64,000 nucleotides of DNA from Cryobacterium cryoconiti (GCF_004403065.1 NZ_SOHA01000005.1:62001-126000); one strand, 5' to 3'; shown: positions 6,289-16,457, counted from the first letter of the stretch. Program-made: numbers and translations. The notes: generated by a model from the letters alone, not told the origin.

Positions 6289-9200
6289 GTGAAGACACTC
6301 AAGAATTCGGCCTTCTCGAAGCCGTCTAAGACCGTGCCGGCCAAACCCGGCATCGACGGCCCGATCGACGACACGATCCTGAAACTCGGGCGCTTCCTGC
6401 GCCGCGGCAAGGCGTCGCCCGACCTGCGCTCCGTGTTCCTTGAGGGCGGCCGCGACGCCGACTCGTTCTACCGCGACCGCTGGACCCACGACAAAGAGGT
6501 GCGGTCCACCCACGGAGTGAACTGCACCGGCTCCTGCTCCTGGAAGGTGTACGTCAAGGACGGCATCATCACCTGGGAGACCCAGCAGACCGACTACCCC
6601 TCCGTCGGCCCCGACTCACCCGAATACGAGCCCCGCGGCTGCCCCCGCGGCGCCGCCTTCAGCTGGTACACCTACTCGCCGACGCGCGTGAAATACCCCT
6701 ACGTCCGCGGGGTGCTGCTCGACCTGTACCGTGCCGCGAAGGCCCGCACGGGCGACCCGGTGCTCGCCTGGGCCGAGGTCACCGGTGACCCCGAGAGCGC
6801 ACGCGCCTACAAGAGCGCCCGCGGCAAGGGCGGTCTGGTGCGTGCCAGCTGGGACGAGGCCGCCGAGATCGTCGCGGCCGCCCACGTGCACACCATCAAG
6901 AAGTACGGCCCCGACCGCATCGCCGGCTTCTCGCCGATCCCCGCCATGTCGATCGTCTCCCAGGGGGTGGGCAACCGGTTCATCTCCATGCTCGGCGGCA
7001 CCATGCTCTCGTTCTACGACTGGTACGCCGACCTGCCCGTCGCCTCCCCGCAGGTGTTCGGCGACCAGACCGACGTGCCCGAATCGGCCGACTGGTGGAA
7101 CTCGTCCTACCTGATCATGTGGGGCTCCAACGTGCCGGTCACCCGCACGCCCGATGCGCACTTCATGGTCGAGGCTCGGTACAAGGGCCAGAAGGTCATC
7201 ACCGTCTCACCCGACTACGCCGACAACTCCAAGTTCGCCGACGAGTGGCTGGCCGTGCACCCCGGCACCGACGGCGCTCTCGCGCTGGCCATGGGCCACG
7301 TCGTGCTCAAGGAATTCCTCGTCGACCGCCGCACGCCCCGCTTCGTCGACTACATGAAGCGCTACAGCGACTCTGCCTACCTGATCAGCCTCACCAAGCG
7401 CGGCGACGCGTACGTGCCCGGCAAGTTCGTGACCGCGGATGCCCTGCCCGGCCTCGACCCGACGGTCGCCAGCGCCGCGTTCAAGCCGGTGCTTCTCGAC
7501 CAGAACGGCCAGGTGGTCGTGCCCAACGGTTCGATCGGGCACCGCTTCTCCGAGACCGACGCCGGCAAGTGGAATCTCGACCTCGAGGGAGTCGACCCGC
7601 TCCTGTCCATCGCGGACGCCCCCGACTACGACCAGGCCTCCGTCGCCATCGACATGCCCCGGTTCGACGTGGCACCGGAGAGCGACGAGATCGGCGAGCA
7701 GCACGCCGGCGGCGCGGGCGTCATCCGTCGCGGCGTGCCCGTGCGGATGGTGGCCGGCCAGCTGGTCACCACCGTGTTCGACCTGCTGCTCGCGCAGTAC
7801 GGCGTGGGCCGGCCGGGCCTGCCCGGCGTCTGGCCCACCGGCTACGACGACGCCACCTCGCCCGGAACCCCGGCCTGGCAGGAGGGCATCACCTCGGTGC
7901 CGATGCAGGCCGCCGAGCGGATCGGCCGCGAGTTCGCGCAGAACGCGGAAGACTCCGGTGGGCGCTCGATGATCCTGATGGGCGCCGGAACCAACCACTG
8001 GTTCCACTCCGACACCATCTACCGGGCCTTCCTCGCCCTGACCACCATGACCGGTTGCCAGGGCGTCAACGGCGGCGGCTGGGCCCACTACGTCGGTCAG
8101 GAGAAGGTGCGCCCGCTGACCGGGTACGGCCAGTACGCATTCGGCCTGGACTGGGTGCGCCCGCCCCGCCAGATGATCGGCACGGGTTTCTTCTACCTCG
8201 CCACCGACCAGTGGCGTTACGACGGCCTCTCCGCCGACACCCTGTCCAGCCCGCTCGGCGTGGGTACCTTCAAGGACCGCACCACCGCCGACTGCCTGGT
8301 CGAGTCGACCAAGCGCGGCTGGATGCCCGGCTACCCCACCTTCAACCGCAACTCGCTCGACCTCGTCGACGACGCCGTGGCCGCGGGCGTCGACCCGGCC
8401 CAGTACGTGGTCGAGTCCCTCGGCGACGGCACCCTGGAATACGCCATCGAAGACCCGGACGCGCCGGAGAACTTCCCGCGGGTGCTCGTGGTCTGGCGGG
8501 CCAACGTGATCGGCTCGTCCGGCAAGGGCAACGAGTACTTCCTCAAGCACCTGCTCGGCACCAAGAACGCCGTGCGTGCCCCCGAATCGCCGCCGGAGAA
8601 GCGACCGAAGACCATGAAGTGGCACGAGACCGCGCCCGAGGGCAAGCTCGACCTGATGGTCACCAGCGATTTCCGCATGACGAGCACCACCATCTTCAGC
8701 GACGTGGTGCTGCCGCCGGCCACCTGGTACGAGAAGAACGACCTGTCGACGACCGACATGCATCCGTTCATCCACTCGTTCAACCCGGCGATCGCCCCGC
8801 CGTGGCAGGCGAAGACCGACTTCGACATCTTCCACATCCTCGCCGAGAAGATCTCCGAGATGAGCGTGGAGCACCTCGGGGTGCGGAGCGACCTCGTCGC
8901 CGTGCCGCTGCTGCACGACACCCCGGATGCGATGAGCGCCCCGCACGGCATCGTCGAGTACGACCAGGTGCTGGTGCCCGGCGTGACCATGCCCAAGCTC
9001 GTCGTGGTCGAACGCGACTATCCGGCCTTCGCCGCGCGGCTCGGGGCCCTCGGGCCGCTGACCGAGAAGCTCGGCATGGTCACCAAGGGCGTCAAGTTCA
9101 ACCCCGACGTCGAGGTGGCCTACCTGGCGAAGAAGAACGGCCTCGTTACGAGCGGCCCCGCCGCGGGCCGGCCGCAGCTGAAGACCGCCATCCAGGCCTG

Positions 9201-10074
9201 CGAGATGGTGCTGGCGCTCTCCGGAACGACCAACGGCCGACTCGGCACGCAGGGCTTCCGCCAGATGGAGGAGCGCACCGGCATGAAGCTGGCGCACCTG
9301 GCCAGCGACAACGAGGGCCGCCGCTTCTCCTACCCGGATGTGCAGGGAGCCCCGGTGCCGGTGCTCACCTCCCCGGAGTGGTCCGGCAGCGAGCACGGAG
9401 GCCGCCGCTACAGCGCGTTCACGATCAACGTGGAGCACCTGAAGCCGTGGCACACGCTCACCGGGCGGCAGCACTTCTACCTCGACCATGACTGGATGAT
9501 CGAGCTGGGGGAGACCCTGCCGATCTTCCGGCCGCCGCTGGACATGCACCGTTTGTTCGAGGATTCCATCGTCGGGTCGACCTCCGCCACCGGGGCGACC
9601 GGGTCGAAGGGCCGCGCCGAGGTGGCCGTGCGCTACCTCACCCCGCACTCCAAGTGGTCGATCCACTCCGAGTACCAGGACAACCTGATGATGCTGTCGC
9701 TGTCCCGCGGCGGACCCACCATCTGGATGTCCCCACTCGACGCCGACAAGATCGGCGTGCGCGACAACGAGTGGATCGAGTCCTACAACCGCAACGGCGT
9801 CGTCGTGGCCCGTGCGGTCGTGTCGCACCGGATGCCCGAGGGCACCGTGTACATGTACCACGCGAAGGACCGCACCATCAACGTGCCCATCGCGGAGACG
9901 AGCGGCATGCGCGGTGGAACGAACAATTCGCTCACCCGCATCCTGCTGAAGCCGAGCCACCTGATCGGTGGCTACGCGCAGTTGTCCTTCGCTTTCAATT
10001 ACCTCGGCCCGACCGGGAACCAACGCGACGAGGTCACCGTGATCCGTCGACGCAGCCAGGAGGTTGAGTACTAA
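6289..10074 (+). CDS. narG: Respiratory nitrate reductase alpha subunit
   Basis: 1261 aa. GTG 6289 is chosen for the AAGGGG at 6277-6282. NarG reduces nitrate to nitrite at a Mo-bis(MGD) centre on the cytoplasmic face of the membrane. The FS0 cluster motif His75-Cys79-Cys83-Cys118 has the same spacing as E. coli His50/Cys54/Cys58/Cys93. The Mo-ligand Asp lies in SFYDWYADLP (about residue 247). Near-identical blocks to E. coli NarG run the whole length (for example THGVNCTGSCSWK, SIGHRF, GGWAHYVGQEK). narH follows with no gap. Control probably involves the element at 6182-6193. Confidence 0.98.
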   Translation: MKTLKNSAFSKPSKTVPAKPGIDGPIDDTILKLGRFLRRGKASPDLRSVFLEGGRDADSFYRDRWTHDKEVRSTHGVNCTGSCSWKVYVKDGIITWETQQTDYPSVGPDSPEYEPRGCPRGAAFSWYTYSPTRVKYPYVRGVLLDLYRAAKARTGDPVLAWAEVTGDPESARAYKSARGKGGLVRASWDEAAEIVAAAHVHTIKKYGPDRIAGFSPIPAMSIVSQGVGNRFISMLGGTMLSFYDWYADLPVASPQVFGDQTDVPESADWWNSSYLIMWGSNVPVTRTPDAHFMVEARYKGQKVITVSPDYADNSKFADEWLAVHPGTDGALALAMGHVVLKEFLVDRRTPRFVDYMKRYSDSAYLISLTKRGDAYVPGKFVTADALPGLDPTVASAAFKPVLLDQNGQVVVPNGSIGHRFSETDAGKWNLDLEGVDPLLSIADAPDYDQASVAIDMPRFDVAPESDEIGEQHAGGAGVIRRGVPVRMVAGQLVTTVFDLLLAQYGVGRPGLPGVWPTGYDDATSPGTPAWQEGITSVPMQAAERIGREFAQNAEDSGGRSMILMGAGTNHWFHSDTIYRAFLALTTMTGCQGVNGGGWAHYVGQEKVRPLTGYGQYAFGLDWVRPPRQMIGTGFFYLATDQWRYDGLSADTLSSPLGVGTFKDRTTADCLVESTKRGWMPGYPTFNRNSLDLVDDAVAAGVDPAQYVVESLGDGTLEYAIEDPDAPENFPRVLVVWRANVIGSSGKGNEYFLKHLLGTKNAVRAPESPPEKRPKTMKWHETAPEGKLDLMVTSDFRMTSTTIFSDVVLPPATWYEKNDLSTTDMHPFIHSFNPAIAPPWQAKTDFDIFHILAEKISEMSVEHLGVRSDLVAVPLLHDTPDAMSAPHGIVEYDQVLVPGVTMPKLVVVERDYPAFAARLGALGPLTEKLGMVTKGVKFNPDVEVAYLAKKNGLVTSGPAAGRPQLKTAIQACEMVLALSGTTNGRLGTQGFRQMEERTGMKLAHLASDNEGRRFSYPDVQGAPVPVLTSPEWSGSEHGGRRYSAFTINVEHLKPWHTLTGRQHFYLDHDWMIELGETLPIFRPPLDMHRLFEDSIVGSTSATGATGSKGRAEVAVRYLTPHSKWSIHSEYQDNLMMLSLSRGGPTIWMSPLDADKIGVRDNEWIESYNRNGVVVARAVVSHRMPEGTVYMYHAKDRTINVPIAETSGMRGGTNNSLTRILLKPSHLIGGYAQLSFAFNYLGPTGNQRDEVTVIRRRSQEVEY

Positions 10075-11754
10075 ATGCGCGTAATGGCTCAGATGTCGAT
10101 GATCATGAATCTCGACAAGTGCATCGGCTGCCACACCTGTTCGGTGACCTGCAAGCAGGTGTGGACCAACCGCACCGGCGTCGAATACGTCTGGTTCAAC
10201 AACGTGGAGACCAAGCCCGGCGTCGGCTACCCGCGCCGTTACGAAGACCAGGAGAAGTGGAAGGGCGGTTGGCAGCGCAACAAGCGCGGACGCCTGAAAC
10301 TGCGCTCCGGCGGCCGGATCAAGCGCCTCGCCACCATCTTCAACAACCCGGATCTCCCGGTGATCGATGACTACTACGAGCCGTGGACCTACGACTACGA
10401 CATGCTGACCAAGGCTCCGCTGAGCACGGAGAGCCCCGTCGCCCGGCCCAAGTCGCTGCTCACCGGCCAGAACATGGACATCAAATGGTCCGGCAACTGG
10501 GACGACGACCTCGGTGGCTCCCAGGAGACCGCGGCCGACGACCCCATCCTCGCCACCATGAGCGAGCACGTGAAGATGGAGTTCGAGAACACCTTCATGT
10601 TCTACCTGCCGCGCATCTGCGAGCACTGCCTGAACCCTGCCTGCGTCGCGGCCTGCCCCTCGGGCGCCATGTACAAGCGCGAGGAGGACGGCATCGTCCT
10701 CGTCGACGAAGACGGATGCCGCGGCTGGCGCATGTGCGTCTCCGCCTGCCCCTACAAGAAGGTCTACTTCAACCACAAAACGGGCAAGGCCGAGAAGTGC
10801 ACCCTCTGCTACCCGCTGATCGAGCAGGGCAAGCCCACCATCTGCTCGGAGACCTGCGTCGGCCGGCTCCGCTACCTCGGCCTGATGCTCTACGACGCCG
10901 ACGCGGTTCTCGCACAGGCCTCGGTCGAGAACGAGCACGACCTGCTGGACGCCCAGCGCGCCTGCTTCCTCGACCCGTTCGACCCGGAGGTCATCGCCGC
11001 GGCGAAGGCCGAAGGCATGGAGGACGACTGGATCCTCGCGGCCCAGAACAGTCCGATCTACAAGCTCATCTCCGAGTACAAGGTGGCACTGCCGCTGCAC
11101 CCGGAGTACCGCACCATGCCCATGGTCTGGTACATCCCCCCGCTGTCCCCGGTGGTCGACGTCATCTCGACCACCAACAACGACGGTGAGGATGCCCGCA
11201 CCCTGTTCGCCGCGATCGACAAGCTCCGCATCCCGGTGGAGTACCTCGCCGGACTGTTCTCCGCCGGGGATGTCGTCCCCGTCGAGGACTCGCTTCGGAA
11301 GCTCGCCGCCATGCGGTCCTACATGCGCGACATCAACCTGGGCCGCGACCGTGACGAGTCCATCCCGGAAGCGGTCGGCATGACCGGCACCGAGATCGAG
11401 GCCATGTACCGGCTGCTGGCCATCGCCAAGTACGAGGACCGGTACGTCATCCCCAAGGCGCACGTCGAGACGGCGCGTGAACTGGAGGAACTCGCCTGCT
11501 CGCTCGACACCGACGGCGGCCCCGGTATGGGCGGCCCCACCGCCGCCACGGCGGCCGGCCCCTACGGAAAGACCCCCGGGATGCCGCTGAACGCGACCGT
11601 CGACAACTACAACCAGATGGTCGGCAAGGGCGGCGAACGCACCAAACCCACCACCCCGGGCCGGGTCAACCTGCTCAACTGGACCGGCGGAGGCGTGCCC
11701 GACGGCATGTTCCCGCCCCGGACCATCGATGGCGCCACCGGGAGTCCCGCATGA
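10075..11754 (+). CDS. narH: Respiratory nitrate reductase beta subunit
   Basis: 559 aa; the start is directly after the narG stop (a second ATG lies three codons in). It carries electrons through four Fe-S clusters from NarI to NarG. Cluster motifs seen: Cys16-x2-Cys19-x2-Cys22-x3-Cys26, then ICEHCLNPACVAACP and CRGWRMC, where Trp in place of Cys marks the [3Fe-4S] cluster, and CTLC. The tail (about 500-559) is Gly/Pro-rich, as in other actinobacterial NarH. It overlaps narJ by four bases. Confidence 0.98.
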   Translation: MRVMAQMSMIMNLDKCIGCHTCSVTCKQVWTNRTGVEYVWFNNVETKPGVGYPRRYEDQEKWKGGWQRNKRGRLKLRSGGRIKRLATIFNNPDLPVIDDYYEPWTYDYDMLTKAPLSTESPVARPKSLLTGQNMDIKWSGNWDDDLGGSQETAADDPILATMSEHVKMEFENTFMFYLPRICEHCLNPACVAACPSGAMYKREEDGIVLVDEDGCRGWRMCVSACPYKKVYFNHKTGKAEKCTLCYPLIEQGKPTICSETCVGRLRYLGLMLYDADAVLAQASVENEHDLLDAQRACFLDPFDPEVIAAAKAEGMEDDWILAAQNSPIYKLISEYKVALPLHPEYRTMPMVWYIPPLSPVVDVISTTNNDGEDARTLFAAIDKLRIPVEYLAGLFSAGDVVPVEDSLRKLAAMRSYMRDINLGRDRDESIPEAVGMTGTEIEAMYRLLAIAKYEDRYVIPKAHVETARELEELACSLDTDGGPGMGGPTAATAAGPYGKTPGMPLNATVDNYNQMVGKGGERTKPTTPGRVNLLNWTGGGVPDGMFPPRTIDGATGSPA

Positions 11755-12440
11755 GACTGAAGCTCCCGACCCGGAAGATCACCGCACTGCCCCTGTCCGC
11801 GGAGGACGGCCGCCTGGCGCATATGGCGGCGTCCATTCTGCTCGACTACCCCAACGAGGAACGACGGTCGCGCTTCGCGGCCGCCGCCGCCTCGGTGGCT
11901 CTGCTGCCGGATCCGCTCCGCCACGCCTTCGAGGCGTTCCTCAGCGCAGCGGATGCGATGACGCAGCAGGAGCTGGAGATCCACTTCACGGCCACGTTCG
12001 ACCTCAAGCGCAAGTGCTGCCCGTACCTGAGCTACTACGCGGCGGGCGACACCCGCCGCCGCGGCATGGCGCTGGTGCGCTTCGTCGAGGCCTACCGCGC
12101 TGCCGGCTGGGAGGTCGCGGCCGATGAACTGCCCGACTACCTGCCGATGGTGCTCGAATTCTCCGCGTTGAGTGACTCACCCATCGCCCAGGAGCTGCTC
12201 GCCGCACACCGGGACGGGATCGAGGTGCTCCGCACGGCACTCGAGGCCGTGCCGAGTCCCTACTCCCATGTCGTCGAGGCGGTCTCCCTGTCGCTGCCGA
12301 AGATCGACGAGGAAACGCGTCAGCGCTACCTCAACCTGGTGAACGAAGGTCCGCCGACCGAGACGGTCGGCATGACCTTCCTCGGCAATCTCAAACCGTT
12401 CTCGCCCTCCGGCGCGAACACAGAGGACGTACGAGTATGA
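11751..12440 (+). CDS. narJ: Nitrate reductase assembly chaperone
   Basis: 229 aa. It overlaps narH and narI by ATGA at both ends, giving translational coupling. NarJ is a helical chaperone that holds apo-NarGH while the molybdenum cofactor is inserted, and is not part of the final enzyme. The family signature TFDLKRKCCPYLSYYAAGDTR is present near residues 83-103. Length is usual for the family. Confidence 0.96.
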   Translation: MRLKLPTRKITALPLSAEDGRLAHMAASILLDYPNEERRSRFAAAAASVALLPDPLRHAFEAFLSAADAMTQQELEIHFTATFDLKRKCCPYLSYYAAGDTRRRGMALVRFVEAYRAAGWEVAADELPDYLPMVLEFSALSDSPIAQELLAAHRDGIEVLRTALEAVPSPYSHVVEAVSLSLPKIDEETRQRYLNLVNEGPPTETVGMTFLGNLKPFSPSGANTEDVRV

Positions 12441-13210
12441 ATCCGCTCGACATTCTGCTCTGGGTGGCGTTCCCCTACGCCGCCGCCGGGGTCTTCATCG
12501 TCGGCCACCTGCTGCGCTACCGGTTCGACCAGTTCGGCTGGACGTCCCGGTCGAGCCAGACCTACGAGAACAAGTGGCTCCGCTGGGGCTCGCCCCTGTT
12601 CCACTACGGCATCCTGATGGTCTTCGGCGGGCACATCGTCGGACTCTTCATCCCCAAGCCGTGGCTCGAATTCTTCGGCGTCACCGAGCACATCTACCAC
12701 CTCGGGGCCACCTGGCTGGGTAGCATCGCCGCGGTGCTGACCATCGCCGGCCTGGTCATCCTGCTGGTGCGTCGCCGCCTGGTCGCCCGGGTCAAACTGG
12801 TCACAACCGTGATGGACAAGGTCATGTACCTGTTCCTCACCGGCACGATCGCGTTCGGCACGACCGCGACCGTGCTCTACCAGGTGCTCGGGGCCGGTTA
12901 CGACTACCGCGGGTCGATCTCACCGTGGATCCGCAGCCTCTACGGCTTCCAGCCGGACCCGGCGCTGATGAGCGACGTGCCGTTCTTCTTCCAGCTGCAC
13001 GTGCTCTGTGCGACCAGCCTGTTCCTGCTGTGGCCGTTCACCCGCCTGGTGCACGTCTTCTCGGCGCCGCTCGGCTACTTCGTCCGGCCCTACATCGTCT
13101 ACCGCTCGCGCGACGGCCACCGCGGCACCGGCGCCGTGAAGGCACGCCGGGGCTGGGAGAAGAGCGAGTTGCCGCGCGGCACCCGTGACAAGGAGGGCAG
13201 CCGCCGGTAG
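12437..13210 (+). CDS. narI: Respiratory nitrate reductase gamma subunit (cytochrome b)
   Basis: 257 aa, five predicted membrane helices. NarI oxidises the quinol and passes electrons to NarH. His56, His66, His188 and His206 match the four axial haem ligands of E. coli NarI (His56, His66, His187, His205) almost number for number. The C-terminal tail is basic and probably cytoplasmic. Last gene of the nar operon; a hairpin follows at 13213. Confidence 0.97.
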   Translation: MNPLDILLWVAFPYAAAGVFIVGHLLRYRFDQFGWTSRSSQTYENKWLRWGSPLFHYGILMVFGGHIVGLFIPKPWLEFFGVTEHIYHLGATWLGSIAAVLTIAGLVILLVRRRLVARVKLVTTVMDKVMYLFLTGTIAFGTTATVLYQVLGAGYDYRGSISPWIRSLYGFQPDPALMSDVPFFFQLHVLCATSLFLLWPFTRLVHVFSAPLGYFVRPYIVYRSRDGHRGTGAVKARRGWEKSELPRGTRDKEGSRR

Positions 13211-13212
13211 AA

Positions 13213-13251
13213 GCCCGGCCCGGAGACGTTGACTCCGGCGCGCGGCCGGGC
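13213..13251 (+). terminator. Nested hairpin after narI
   Basis: GCCCGGCC (13213-13220) pairs with GGCCGGGC (13244-13251), enclosing CGGAG/CTCCG. There is no T-run, as is common in high-GC actinobacteria. Position between narI and the DUF2252 gene fits termination. Confidence 0.5.
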
Positions 13252-13306
13252 AATCGTGGAGGCGTCCTCACTCCTCGCTTGCCCCGCAGCAGAAAGGTCG
13301 CCGATC

Positions 13307-14740
13307 ATGACCGCACCCAAGGTCCAGCACCTCAGCGTCGCGGAGCGGAAGGCTCGCGGCAAGGGCGCGCGCGAACACACGCCCCTCACCAGCCACCGAG
13401 GCTGGGTCCCCGCCGCCGACCGCCCCGACCCGGTCACCGTGCTGGAGGCCCAGAACATCACCCGGGAGCAGGACCTGGTGCCGGTGCGCCACGGCCGGAT
13501 GCTGGTCTCACCCTTCACCTTCTATCGGGGATCGGCCAAGGTGATGGCGACCGACCTGAAGGACACCCCGCGGGCGGGCCTGATCACCCAGCTCTGCGGT
13601 GACGCCCACCTGTCGAATTTCGGCATATTCGCGTCCCCCGAGCGGCTGCTCCTCTTCGACCTCAACGACTTCGATGAGACGCTCCCCGGTCCGTTCGAGT
13701 ACGACGTGCTGCGGATGACCGCCAGTTTCACGATCGCGTCCCGGAACAACGGGTTCAGCGCGTCGGACGCACGGGATGTGACCCTCGCGGCGGTCCGCGC
13801 GTATCGGGAGACCATGGCCTCGTTCGCCCAGATGCGCACCATGGACATCTGGTACGCAAGGTTGTCCCAGGAGGACCTGACGAAGGCCCTCCAGCAGTCT
13901 GTGGGCACCGGGACCGGCAAGCAGCGGAAACTGAACCGGACCATCGAGAAGACGATGAAGCGCAACTCGGCGAAAGCCCGCACCAGGGACAGCCTGCAGG
14001 CTCTCTCCAAACTCGCCGAGTTCGACGACGGGCAGTACCGGATCGTGAGTCAGCCGCCGATCGTGATCCCCGCCCGAGAACTCCTCGACGCGTTCGGGAT
14101 GTCAGCCGAGGAGACCCGGCGCGCTATCCTCGACCAGTTGCGCGCCTACCGGGCCACCCTTCCGGACGACCGCCGTCATCTGCTCGAGCAGTTCCAGCTG
14201 GTCGACGTGGCCCGCAAGGTGGTGGGTGTCGGCAGTGTCGGCACCCGCTCCTTCATCGCCCTGCTCCAGGGGCGAGATCAACAGGACCCGCTCTTCCTGC
14301 AGATCAAGGAGGCCACGGCATCCGTTCTGGAAGACCACCTGCCGAAGAGTCGTTACAAGCAACCGGGGGAGCGGGTCGTACAGGGCCAACGGCTGATGCA
14401 GGCCGCCAGCGACATCTACCTGGGCTGGACGAAGGGCGTGCAGGAGAACCGCTTCATGTACTGGCGGCAACTGCGCGACATGAAGGGGTCTGCCGAGGTC
14501 GAGTCGATGAAACCGGCCGGGCTGTCGCTCTACGCCCACGCCTGCGGCTGGACGCTCGCCCGGGCGCACGCCCGCTCGGGCGACCCGATCGCGATCGCGG
14601 CCTACCTCGGCAAGAGCGACAAGTTCGACAAGTCGGTCACCGACTTCTCCGAGCGCTACGCCGACCAGAACGACCGGGACTATGCCCGGTTCGCCGAGGC
14701 GGTGCGTTCCGGCCGCCTGCAGGCGGTCGAGGGCGTTTAA
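13307..14740 (+). CDS. DUF2252 family protein
   Basis: 477 aa from ATG 13307 (AGAAAGG upstream). It matches the DUF2252 family, including YRGSAKVMATDL near 75, GDAHLSNFGIFASPE near 100 and LFDLNDFDET near 120. The HxN and D residues of these motifs resemble the catalytic loop of kinase/aminoglycoside-phosphotransferase-like folds. Function is unknown. It follows narI by 96 bases with a hairpin between, so it is probably its own unit rather than part of nar. Confidence 0.85.
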   Translation: MTAPKVQHLSVAERKARGKGAREHTPLTSHRGWVPAADRPDPVTVLEAQNITREQDLVPVRHGRMLVSPFTFYRGSAKVMATDLKDTPRAGLITQLCGDAHLSNFGIFASPERLLLFDLNDFDETLPGPFEYDVLRMTASFTIASRNNGFSASDARDVTLAAVRAYRETMASFAQMRTMDIWYARLSQEDLTKALQQSVGTGTGKQRKLNRTIEKTMKRNSAKARTRDSLQALSKLAEFDDGQYRIVSQPPIVIPARELLDAFGMSAEETRRAILDQLRAYRATLPDDRRHLLEQFQLVDVARKVVGVGSVGTRSFIALLQGRDQQDPLFLQIKEATASVLEDHLPKSRYKQPGERVVQGQRLMQAASDIYLGWTKGVQENRFMYWRQLRDMKGSAEVESMKPAGLSLYAHACGWTLARAHARSGDPIAIAAYLGKSDKFDKSVTDFSERYADQNDRDYARFAEAVRSGRLQAVEGV

Positions 14741-14854
14741 ACGAGCCGATGAGGGAAGGCTGCACTTCGTGGCGGGGTGCGGTAACGGTGCCTAGCATTG
14801 CAAATATGCAGGCTCACCTCCGTGTCTGCCCGGTATACCCTCGCAGGGAGTCCC

Positions 14855-15376
14855 ATGTTCGAAGCGTTACTCGACACCATTGCAGGCCTGCCCGTGCACC
14901 CGCTCGTGGTGCACGCGACCGAGGTCGTCGTTCCCACCGCAGCCCTCGTCGTCGTCGTCGCCGCCCTCTGGCCCCGGTTCCGAAAGTGGGCCAAATTCCT
15001 GCCGCTGCTCCTCGCCCTGGCCGCCGTCGTGCTCGTGCCGCTGGCCACCGAATCCGGAGAGGCGCTCGAAGAGCGGGTCGCCGAGACCGCCCTCGTCGAG
15101 ACCCACACCGAGATGGCCGAGGGGCTGCTGCCCTGGGTGGCCGGACTGGTCGTTGTCGCCGCCGTGCTGCTCTGGTGGAATTACCGGGAGATCGTCGGCC
15201 GCTCATCCGTTGCCCGCGCCCCGAAATGGGTTGCCATCGTGCTGGCCGTGGCCGCGCTGGTCGCCGCCACCGGCACGACCGTGCAGGCCGTCCGGATCGG
15301 ACACAGCGGGGCTGCCTCCGTCTGGTCCGAGGTCGGGGGAGTGCCGGCGCCCACGGACGGCGGAGACGAGGACTAA
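14855..15376 (+). CDS. DUF2231-like membrane protein
   Basis: 173 aa from ATG 14855 (CAGGGAG upstream). Four hydrophobic segments are visible (about 20-40, 47-65, 90-110, 125-145). The N-terminal GLPVHPLVVHATEV and the C-terminal GHSGAASVW are typical of DUF2231 membrane proteins. The His residues suggest metal or haem binding, but that is speculative. It converges with the flavodoxin-like gene. Function unknown. Confidence 0.7.
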   Translation: MFEALLDTIAGLPVHPLVVHATEVVVPTAALVVVVAALWPRFRKWAKFLPLLLALAAVVLVPLATESGEALEERVAETALVETHTEMAEGLLPWVAGLVVVAAVLLWWNYREIVGRSSVARAPKWVAIVLAVAALVAATGTTVQAVRIGHSGAASVWSEVGGVPAPTDGGDED

Positions 15377-15400
15377 GACGAGCACCGGGCCGCGCTGAGC

Positions 15401-15919
15401 TCAGTCGGTCACGGAGCTGCCGGTGCCCAGACCGGTGGCGACCTCGCGGGCCCACTCGGCCGCGCGCTCGAGTTCGCCGTCCACCAGCGGGCCGCCGTAG
15501 CCGTGCACGTGGAAGCTCCTCTGCCTGGTCACGATCTTGAAGCCGAGGCTCTTCAGCTCCTGCTTCGCCGCCCGCGCCGCCGAGCCCGGCAGGCGCGGCG
15601 CGTTCGTGCGGGTGTCGAAGGTCGCGGCCTTGACGCCCGGTGCGGGGGCGAGCTCGTTCAGCCATTCCCGGATGCCGTGGGTCGGTATCCGGGGTGCGTC
15701 GTGCTGGCGCACGGCATCCTCCCGGGTACCCGGCCGCGTCATCGAGAAGGCATGTGTCGGACCGCCCGCCAGCACGAGATCGAAGCCGTCGACGGATGCC
15801 GGTGCGGCGTCGGAATCGACGATCTCCACCTCCATCGTGGTGCCGAGTTCCGCGGCGATCGCCTGGGCGACCTTCTCCGTGTTGCCCCATTGGGATTCGT
15901 AGACCACGAGTGCACGCAT
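15401..15919 (-). CDS. Flavodoxin-like protein
   Basis: 172 aa from ATG 15919. The N-terminal beta strand and loop ALVVYESQWGNTEKVAQAI match the flavodoxin FMN-phosphate loop (SQWGNT in place of T/S-x-T-G-x-T), and VLAGGPTHAFSM matches the second FMN loop. Probably an FMN-binding electron carrier or flavodoxin-domain oxidoreductase. It reads in the same direction as the SRPBCC gene and narK, 55 bases after the former, and could be co-transcribed with narK. No partner can be named. Confidence 0.75.
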   Translation of the reverse strand: MRALVVYESQWGNTEKVAQAIAAELGTTMEVEIVDSDAAPASVDGFDLVLAGGPTHAFSMTRPGTREDAVRQHDAPRIPTHGIREWLNELAPAPGVKAATFDTRTNAPRLPGSAARAAKQELKSLGFKIVTRQRSFHVHGYGGPLVDGELERAAEWAREVATGLGTGSSVTD

Positions 15920-15974
15920 GACGACCTCCGGTTTTTCGACCCAGAGTACGTCGACGAGGCTGACGGAGAAAGCT

Positions 15975-16442
15975 CTAGTCGGCGGTCGAGGCGCGTTCCT
16001 CGGCGAGTTCGGTGAGCCGGGCGAGGGCACGAGGCCATTGCGCGGCGAACATGGCCGTGAACTCTTCGTCGGTGTCGACCTCCACCACCAGGGTCGTCAC
16101 CCCGTCGGACTCCCTGAAGGAGTAATCCTCGTGGGCGCCCGCGAATCGCTGCGCGTGTGCGCTCGTGGTGTCGTTGATACCCCCGGAGACTTCGCCCAGG
16201 TATTCCAGAGAGATCAACTCGTCCGGCCGGAGGTCGACGACCCTCGCCACCAGCCCCCTGAGGGTGCCGTCGTCGCCCGGGGCGAGGAAACGAATCACCT
16301 GCCCCGGGTTCCAGCTGCCGACGAAGTGGGAACCGTCGTGGAACAGCCGGGTCCATTCCCGGTAGGTCGACTGGTCCAGCATGGTGGTCCAGACCGTGTG
16401 CACCGGAGCGTCGATCCGGGTCGTGAAGTGCAGCTTGTCCAT
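15975..16442 (-). CDS. SRPBCC (START-like/AHSA1) domain protein
   Basis: 155 aa from ATG 16442; an ATG five codons upstream is possible. The N-terminus (DKLHFTTRIDAPVHTVWTTMLD) and the W-x-P-G-Q-x-I-R-F region are typical of SRPBCC proteins, which bind hydrophobic ligands or act as Hsp90 co-chaperones (AHSA1). It begins 15 bases after the narK stop, so it is likely in the narK transcript. Specific role unknown. Confidence 0.72.
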   Translation of the reverse strand: MDKLHFTTRIDAPVHTVWTTMLDQSTYREWTRLFHDGSHFVGSWNPGQVIRFLAPGDDGTLRGLVARVVDLRPDELISLEYLGEVSGGINDTTSAHAQRFAGAHEDYSFRESDGVTTLVVEVDTDEEFTAMFAAQWPRALARLTELAEERASTAD

Positions 16443-16457
16443 GCCGGGATCGTACAA

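Noticed and set aside
7207-11463. Very long open frame (over 1,400 codons) on the strand opposite narGH
   Set aside because: It is antisense to strongly conserved narG and narH and arises from GC-rich third positions. Similar antisense frames oppose the metal ATPase, narK, the FdhF-like gene and xdh.
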